Source: Cryomorphaceae bacterium MED-G14 (GTDB lineage: Bacteria > Bacteroidota > Bacteroidia > Flavobacteriales > Flavobacteriaceae). From it: DNA of 40,173 bases. Position 1 is the first letter of the stretch; each line of letters starts with the position of its first letter. Shown piece after piece: positions 35,686 through 40,173 of this stretch. The position numbers and the translations under genes are program-made. The notes under the pieces were generated by a model. That model saw only the letters and a list, made by a program, of their open reading frames with translations, made no database searches and was not told where the DNA came from. The stretch is from positions 1-40,173 of the forward strand of contig NTKN01000006.1 of assembly GCA_002457715.1 (NCBI GenBank), written 5' to 3'.

Positions 35686-36363
35686 AGAATAATTTTTATT
35701 GCCATAATTCTTTTATTAATATCCTGTGTTAAAAAAAACAAATCAAATAATACAACTTTAAAAAAAGTTGAAAAAAAAGTTATAAAATCATATCCAATAA
35801 AAGAACATAAACCATTTATTTTAAATGATAAAAATGCAATTCCTTTTTTCTTTGAATACTCAAAAAAAAATAAAGAAAATAAGGTTAGGATTCAAACAAA
35901 ATACGGTGAAATTGATATATTATTATTTGATGAGACACCCTATCATAGATCAAATTTTATTTACTTGACTAAAAAAAAATATTTTGATGGAACATATTTT
36001 CACAGAATTGTAAAAAACTTTATAATTCAAGGTGGAAACTCAGATTCATATGAAATATCAAAAAGGAGAAAAAATATAGGAAGATATCTTTTACCACCAG
36101 ATACCAAAAAGGGGTTCAGACATGACAGAGGTGTGGTATCTATGCCGAGTAGTGATATTGAAAATCCATATAAACTTGCTTCTCCCTACGAGTTTTTTAT
36201 TGTACAAAGTAAAAATGGAGCCTATCACTTAGATAAAGATTATACACCCTTTGGAAAAGTAATAAGAGGAATAAATGTAGTTGATAAAATTAATAGTTTA
36301 GAAACTGATAAAAGAGAATGGCCTTTTGAAAATATTAAAATAAAAGTTTCAATTATTGATTAA
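35671..36363 (+). CDS. Cyclophilin-type peptidyl-prolyl cis-trans isomerase, lipoprotein
   Basis: A 230-residue lipoprotein with signal MIKIHRIIFIAIILLLISC (Cys19) and a lysine-rich linker, followed by a cyclophilin domain from about residue 72. Landmarks are IQTKYGEIDILLFDETPYHRSNFIYL, YFDGTYFHRIVKNFIIQGG (104-122; Arg112 and Gln120 at the active site), GVVSMPS and GKVIRGINVVDKI. It would help fold proline-containing proteins in the periplasm. Its 5' end overlaps the divergent Nudix frame by 15 bases, so each promoter would have to lie inside the other gene. Its stop overlaps the next convergent gene by four bases. Confidence 0.92.
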   Translation: MIKIHRIIFIAIILLLISCVKKNKSNNTTLKKVEKKVIKSYPIKEHKPFILNDKNAIPFFFEYSKKNKENKVRIQTKYGEIDILLFDETPYHRSNFIYLTKKKYFDGTYFHRIVKNFIIQGGNSDSYEISKRRKNIGRYLLPPDTKKGFRHDRGVVSMPSSDIENPYKLASPYEFFIVQSKNGAYHLDKDYTPFGKVIRGINVVDKINSLETDKREWPFENIKIKVSIID

Positions 36364-36542
36364 AGAGCACAAACTAAATGAGGATGTTTTGTGACATAAT
36401 TTTCAACCCACAATTTCAATTCTTGATATTCATGAGGAAGAAGAACGTCAGCTGCTTTTTTTAATTCTTTCTTAAATAATGAGCTGCTAAAACTTACTTT
36501 GATTAACACCTTTTTTGTAAAGTCAAAAATACTTCTTGGCAT
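36360..36542 (-). CDS. Small conserved flavobacterial protein
   Basis: A 60-residue protein starting at ATG 36542; the frame opens two codons earlier at a TTG that is not needed. The sequence MPRSIFDFTKKVLIKVSF with LFKKELKKAADVLLPHEYQELKLWV resembles a small all-helical protein that I recall from many Flavobacteriia near housekeeping genes. It has no signal peptide and no known function. It lies downstream of the DUF4442 gene on the same strand (45 bases) and overlaps the cyclophilin stop by four bases. Confidence 0.75.
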   Translation of the reverse strand: MPRSIFDFTKKVLIKVSFSSSLFKKELKKAADVLLPHEYQELKLWVENYVTKHPHLVCAL

Positions 36543-36587
36543 AATCAAATTTATAAAATCTGACAGTATTAATTAATTAAAAAAAAG

Positions 36588-37031
36588 TTAAAATTTTCTT
36601 TTTAAGCTCCATTCAAACTTAAACTCAGAAACAACATCTCCTGCTTCGTCTATACCATTAGAAAATAAAACAATTTTATTTGTTGGTTTATTTTCATCTA
36701 ATTTGTCAAAAATTTTTTTTACTTCGCTTCCTTGATTACAATTAAAAATAATCTTACCAACTGCTTTTTTAAAAAACTTTGATGAGTTTGATATCACTAA
36801 CATTGATACTTTTATTTTACGATTTCTTATTTCTTGATTGAGTAGTAATCCAGTAGATAATTCAGCAGACATACCTTGTACAGCCCAAAAAATTGACTTG
36901 TAAGGATTTTTATTAAACCAATTATGTCTAACCTTAACTAAACAAGTTTTATCATCAATGAATTTTACTCTTACTCCAGACCAATAAGCTGAGGGTAAAT
37001 TAAAAAATAAAAAAAAATTATAATTGAACAT
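36588..37031 (-). CDS. DUF4442 hotdog-fold thioesterase-like protein
   Basis: A 147-residue cytosolic protein with NLPSAYWSGVRVKFIDDKTCLVKVRHNWFNKNPYKSIFWAVQGMSAELSTG at residues 11-61. This is the DUF4442 pattern (FNLPSAxxxGxR, then NPxxSIYFAAQxMAAEL), a hotdog fold related to acyl-CoA thioesterases. Its reaction is untested as far as I know. The start ATG shares one base with the trxB stop (TAATG), so translation is probably coupled to trxB. Confidence 0.85.
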   Translation of the reverse strand: MFNYNFFLFFNLPSAYWSGVRVKFIDDKTCLVKVRHNWFNKNPYKSIFWAVQGMSAELSTGLLLNQEIRNRKIKVSMLVISNSSKFFKKAVGKIIFNCNQGSEVKKIFDKLDENKPTNKIVLFSNGIDEAGDVVSEFKFEWSLKRKF

Positions 37032-37975
37032 TAATATTCAATTGAAGCTAAATATCTTTCAGCATCTAATGCTGCCATACAACCAGTACCAGCAGCGGTA
37101 ACTGCCTGTCTGTAATCCTTATCTTGGACATCACCAGATGCAAAAACACCTGGTTTATTGGTTTTTGTTGTTTTACCACTTGTCAAAATGTAGCCAGTTT
37201 CATCCATTTCCAGCTGGCCCTTAAAAATACTAGTGTTTGGTTTGTGTCCTATTGCTACAAAAAAACCGGTTATATCTATCACATCTATTTTTTTTGTTTT
37301 ATTATTAATAACTTTAATTCCTTCCACAACATTTTCACCAATAACCTCAACAACTTCTGAATTATATTTGACAACTATATTTGATTTTGAGTTTACACGA
37401 TGTTGCATGGCTTTAGAAGCTCTCATCACATCTCGTCTAACAAGCATAGTGACTTTAGAACATATATTAGATAAATATGTAGCTTCCTCTGCAGCTGTAT
37501 CCCCTCCTCCAACAATTGCAACTTCTTGTCCCTTGTAGAAAAAACCATCACAAACCGCACAAGCAGATACACCTCCACCGATAAGTCTTTGCTCGCTTTC
37601 AATACCGAGATATTTGGCACTCGCACCTGTAGAAATGATAATAGTTTTTGCATAAATTTTAGTTTCATTATTAATTAAAACCTCGTGATAACAATTTTTA
37701 TTATCGGTTAAATTAACCTTTGTAACTTCACCTATTCTAACATCTGTTCCAAATCTCTCAGCCTGTTCTTTCAACTCTAACATCATTTGAGGTCCATCTA
37801 TGCCTTTAGGATATCCAGGAAAATTATCAACATCTGTAGTGGTTGTTAATTGACCTCCGGGCTCCATTCCCGTATATAAAATTGGCTTTAAATCAGCTCT
37901 TGATGCATAAATTGCAGCTGTGTAACCAGCAGGACCTGAGCCAATAATTAAATTCTTAACTTTTTCAATTGACAT
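37031..37975 (-). CDS. trxB: Thioredoxin reductase TrxB
   Basis: FAD/NADPH enzyme that reduces oxidised thioredoxin in the cytoplasm. The 314 residues match bacterial TrxB. Visible are the FAD motif IIGSGPAGYTAAIYASRA (10-27), GGQLTTTTDVDNFPGYP (40-56), the redox pair Cys139 and Cys142 in CAVCDG, the NADPH motif VAIVGGGDTAAEEATYLS (about 152-169), and the C-terminal FAD block GVFASGDVQDKDYRQAVTAAGTG. The gene is upstream of the DUF4442 gene and divergent from tRNA-Pro(TGG). Confidence 0.97.
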   Translation of the reverse strand: MSIEKVKNLIIGSGPAGYTAAIYASRADLKPILYTGMEPGGQLTTTTDVDNFPGYPKGIDGPQMMLELKEQAERFGTDVRIGEVTKVNLTDNKNCYHEVLINNETKIYAKTIIISTGASAKYLGIESEQRLIGGGVSACAVCDGFFYKGQEVAIVGGGDTAAEEATYLSNICSKVTMLVRRDVMRASKAMQHRVNSKSNIVVKYNSEVVEVIGENVVEGIKVINNKTKKIDVIDITGFFVAIGHKPNTSIFKGQLEMDETGYILTSGKTTKTNKPGVFASGDVQDKDYRQAVTAAGTGCMAALDAERYLASIEY

Positions 37976-38056
37976 GATCCAAAATTAAGATAAAATTCAT
38001 TTTTAGTTTGTTTTTTTTTAACCAATTAACTTTAGTTTATTAACAATCATTTTTTA

Positions 38057-38087
38057 TTTGTTCTTAAATGAAAGTGTTATATCTTAG
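38057..38087 (+). promoter_or_regulatory. Bacteroidota-type promoter of tRNA-Pro(TGG)
   Basis: TTTG at 38057-38060, 19 bases, then TATCTTAG at 38080-38087 (7 of 8 to TAnnTTTG). The tRNA begins 11 bases downstream. Confidence 0.7.
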
Positions 38088-38097
38088 CGCCGCTTTT

Positions 38098-38172
38098 CGG
38101 GGTGTAGCGTAGCCCGGTTATCGCGCCGCGTTTGGGACGCGGAGGTCGCAGGTTCGAATCCTGCCACCCCGA
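38098..38172 (+). tRNA. tRNA-Pro(TGG)
   Basis: A 75-base cloverleaf with acceptor CGGGGTG/CACCCCG, discriminator A, anticodon stem CCGCG/CGCGG with loop TTTGGGA (anticodon TGG) and T-arm GCAGGTTCGAATCCTGC. It reads CCA and other CCN codons through wobble. CCA is not encoded. Confidence 0.97.
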
Positions 38173-38176
38173 CATA

Positions 38177-38217
38177 AAAATTTCCAATTAATTGACTATC
38201 AGTTGATTGGAAATTTT
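38177..38217. terminator. Bidirectional terminator between tRNA-Pro and a sulfatase gene
   Basis: AAAATTTCCAAT (38177-38188) and ATTGGAAATTTT (38206-38217) form a perfect 12-base stem with a 17-base loop. The A-rich left arm and T-rich right arm let it serve both the tRNA and the convergent sulfatase transcript. Confidence 0.75.
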
Positions 38218-38245
38218 ATTAAATAATCATTTTCAGCTTTTATAT

Positions 38246-39988
38246 TTAAAACAGACTTTCTAAAACAATTAATTTGAAATCAATAGAATCTCCACCATTA
38301 AGTTTTGTTGTTTTAAGTTTAAGAACGGACTCTCCCTTTTCAAAATGTAAATCCCCCAATATTATTTTTTTAAAGTCTTTAGTATAGGATTCAATTCTTT
38401 TTATTCGGTCTTTTTGCATACCCTCAAGTTCAGGGTCATGTGATATCGTGATTTCCTTTGTTATTTTGTTATCCATAAATTCTAAGGTCAATTCTGTTCC
38501 AATACTATTTTTTGGAAGGGTATAATATAAACTAACTCTATTCTTTCCTGAATTAAGAGAATTAATATTCCAGTAAATGTAATCTTCCTCATTTTTCCAG
38601 TTTTCAATAAACGAATCATTGGCGTGTATTGAGCTTCTTCTTAAACTTCCCGTAAAATCAGCATCCCTGGCTGGTAAATGAGTATATTTAGATTTATCAT
38701 AATTAACTGTGAAAGCTCTTTTATGAGAATTATCATATTTAGATAAAATTGATAATAAAAATTCTTCTTTAGATTTTTTTAATTCTTTATAGTTTTGATA
38801 GTATTTGTAATTTACAGCTTTTGTTTGTGACAAGTCGTTGTTTAGATCATACATACTATCTTTATGATCCAAAATAAAATTGTTATTTCTTACACTAAGT
38901 CTTCTATTCCAAAAAGAAAATATTTTACGATTATCATTTTTTAATTCTGGATTAGTTAAATATTTTTTAAAACTATTTCCATCAAAATTAATTTCATGAT
39001 CAAAACCAGTTAAGTCTATCAATGATGGAAATATATCCTTTACGCTTGTAATTTGTTCTACAACTAATCCTTTCTCTATTTTTTTAGGCCATTGAATCAA
39101 GAAAGGAACACGAACACCACCTTCATTAGTACTTCCTTTTTTTTCTTTCATCTCTAAATTCCAACGGTATCCGTTAGGGCCATTATCACTTAAAAATATA
39201 ATAATAGTATTTTCATATTTTTTACTATTCTTAAGGCTATTGATGACTCTTCCTACATTGTAATCAATATTTTCAACCATTGCTAATGCAGCCTTTGTTT
39301 TTGTGATATCTTCATTTTTTGAATATCTTCCTCTTAAATTCACTTCTTTTTTTTCAAAAAAGGAGTTTGGGACTTGCATTGGAGAATGTGGGGTATTAAA
39401 TGAAATTAAGGCAAAAAAAGGAGAATTAGACTTTTCAATAAAGCTTATTGACTTATTAGTTATATCATCAGTTATATAGCCTTCTCCTCTAGTCAATTGA
39501 CCATTTTTTTCCATAATTGGATCAAAATAGTTTCCCCAATGACCAGATGTAAAACCATAAAACTCTTCAAATCCTCTATTGTTCGGATGATATGGTGGCT
39601 GTGATCCGTTATGCCATTTACCAAAAAGTCCTGTCCTATAATTCTTGTTTTTAAAAAAATCTGAAACTAGCTGGTGATCAAGATTTATCCTTTCGTGACC
39701 TTTAGTAACACCATTGACACCACTTCTGAAAAAAAAATTTCCTGTGAGTAATTCTGCACGGGTTGGTGAACAGACTGGGCTTACATAAAATCTATTAAAT
39801 CTAACTCCATTATTTGCAATTTGATCAAGGTTTGGTGTTCTAATATTTGAATTTCCATGTAAACTTAAATCACCCCAGCCCTGATCATCAGTTAAAATAA
39901 TTATAATATTAGGTTTTTGATATCTCTTATTTTCACATGAGAAAAAAATTGTAGAAATAAAAAAAAGAGTAAACCAATTGAGTTTCAT
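38246..39988 (-). CDS. Sulfatase (family S1) lipoprotein with C-terminal extension
   Basis: A 580-residue type I sulfatase. The signal ends in STIFFSC (Cys18). ILTDDQGWGDLS is at 31-42, the formylglycine cysteine is Cys73 in CSPTR, and GLFGKWHNG and NRGFEEFYGFTSGHWGNYFDP follow. From about residue 430 there is an extra beta-rich region of some 150 residues (DFTGSLRRSSIHAND, YYTLPKNSIGTELTLEFMD, KGESVLKLKTTKLNGG) that resembles the C-terminal accessory domains of some polysaccharide sulfatases and may help bind glycans. After the lipid Cys the residues are ENKR, so surface export is unclear. The gene stands alone between two tRNA-Pro genes. Confidence 0.93.
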   Translation of the reverse strand: MKLNWFTLFFISTIFFSCENKRYQKPNIIIILTDDQGWGDLSLHGNSNIRTPNLDQIANNGVRFNRFYVSPVCSPTRAELLTGNFFFRSGVNGVTKGHERINLDHQLVSDFFKNKNYRTGLFGKWHNGSQPPYHPNNRGFEEFYGFTSGHWGNYFDPIMEKNGQLTRGEGYITDDITNKSISFIEKSNSPFFALISFNTPHSPMQVPNSFFEKKEVNLRGRYSKNEDITKTKAALAMVENIDYNVGRVINSLKNSKKYENTIIIFLSDNGPNGYRWNLEMKEKKGSTNEGGVRVPFLIQWPKKIEKGLVVEQITSVKDIFPSLIDLTGFDHEINFDGNSFKKYLTNPELKNDNRKIFSFWNRRLSVRNNNFILDHKDSMYDLNNDLSQTKAVNYKYYQNYKELKKSKEEFLLSILSKYDNSHKRAFTVNYDKSKYTHLPARDADFTGSLRRSSIHANDSFIENWKNEEDYIYWNINSLNSGKNRVSLYYTLPKNSIGTELTLEFMDNKITKEITISHDPELEGMQKDRIKRIESYTKDFKKIILGDLHFEKGESVLKLKTTKLNGGDSIDFKLIVLESLF

Positions 39989-40082
39989 TCTTTTAAAGAT
40001 ATAAATACTAAAGTTAAATTCAATGCAGTTGTTTAGAATATAAATAAGTATTAAATTTTATTTTAATTTGTAAATGTTAATT

Positions 40083-40156
40083 CGGGATGTGGCGCAGTCT
40101 GGTAGCGTACACGCATGGGGTGCGTGGGGTCGCAAGTTCAAATCTTGTCATCCCGA
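40083..40156 (+). tRNA. tRNA-Pro(GGG)
   Basis: A 74-base cloverleaf with acceptor CGGGATG/CATCCCG, discriminator A, anticodon stem CACGC/GCGTG with loop ATGGGGT (anticodon GGG), and T-arm GCAAGTTCAAATCTTGT. It reads CCC and CCU. TTAATTTG at 40063-40070 sits where the -7 element is expected (one mismatch). Six T follow closely, and the window ends 17 bases later. Confidence 0.95.
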
Positions 40157-40173
40157 CTTTTTTACTAAATTCA

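Overview
The window is a compact, AT-rich piece of a bacterial chromosome, most likely from a marine member of the Flavobacteriia (Bacteroidota). The grounds are SusC/SusD outer-membrane proteins, many lipoproteins with an S-C or G-C lipobox, an AsmA/TamB-type gene divergent from tsaD, tRNA promoters close to the Bacteroidota pattern (TTTG, about 19 bases, TAnnTTTG), almost no Shine-Dalgarno sequences, and four sulfatases beside a xylan locus. No phage, insertion sequence, CRISPR or plasmid gene is visible.

Layout: (1) 1-4.77 kb is core: the N-terminal part of a TamB-like gene (minus, cut by the window edge), then tsaD, rsmE, an AI-2E/PerM permease gene and tRNA-Ser(GCT). (2) 4.78-8.6 kb holds a sulfatase lipoprotein, a Tat-type Gfo/Idh/MocA oxidoreductase and a membrane-anchored metallophosphoesterase. 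(3) 8.6-26.7 kb is a xylan utilisation locus. A canonical GH10 xylanase gene and a divergent lacI-type regulator gene face a nine-gene minus-strand run: susC, susD, sulfatase, GH43, xylB, xylA, Na+/sugar symporter and two unusual GH10s. Another sulfatase gene lies upstream of susC, and two LacI-type palindromes sit in front of susC. (4) tRNA-Arg(TCT) is followed at 26.95-32.4 kb by a tightly packed plus-strand operon: GH20 hexosaminidase, DUF1080 (3-keto-glycoside hydrolase-like) and two Tat-type Gfo/Idh/MocA oxidoreductases. (5) 32.4-38 kb returns mostly to housekeeping genes: DUF3089 hydrolase, an unknown lipoprotein, an acyltransferase, a Nudix gene interrupted by three in-frame TAG codons, a cyclophilin lipoprotein, a small conserved protein, a DUF4442 protein and trxB. 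(6) 38.1-40.17 kb has tRNA-Pro(TGG), a fourth sulfatase and tRNA-Pro(GGG).

How the genes fit together (inference): SusC/D would bind and import xylan fragments. GH10 enzymes cut the backbone, the sulfatases would remove sulfate esters, and GH43 would release xylose or arabinose. The symporter would carry xylose inward, and XylA and XylB convert it to xylulose-5-phosphate. The whole route from polymer to pentose phosphate is therefore encoded in one apparent operon, with the LacI-type protein as the only local regulator. The GH20/DUF1080/Gfo-Idh operon looks like a separate periplasmic route that would release amino sugars or other glycosides through 3-keto intermediates.

The observations I rate highest are the Nudix frame with three amber codons (one at a metal-binding glutamate), the two tandem GH10s that lack normally conserved subsite residues, the sulfatase gene overlapping the GH43 gene inside a xylan operon, and a 13-base homopolymer at the start of a sulfatase gene that has no in-frame ATG.
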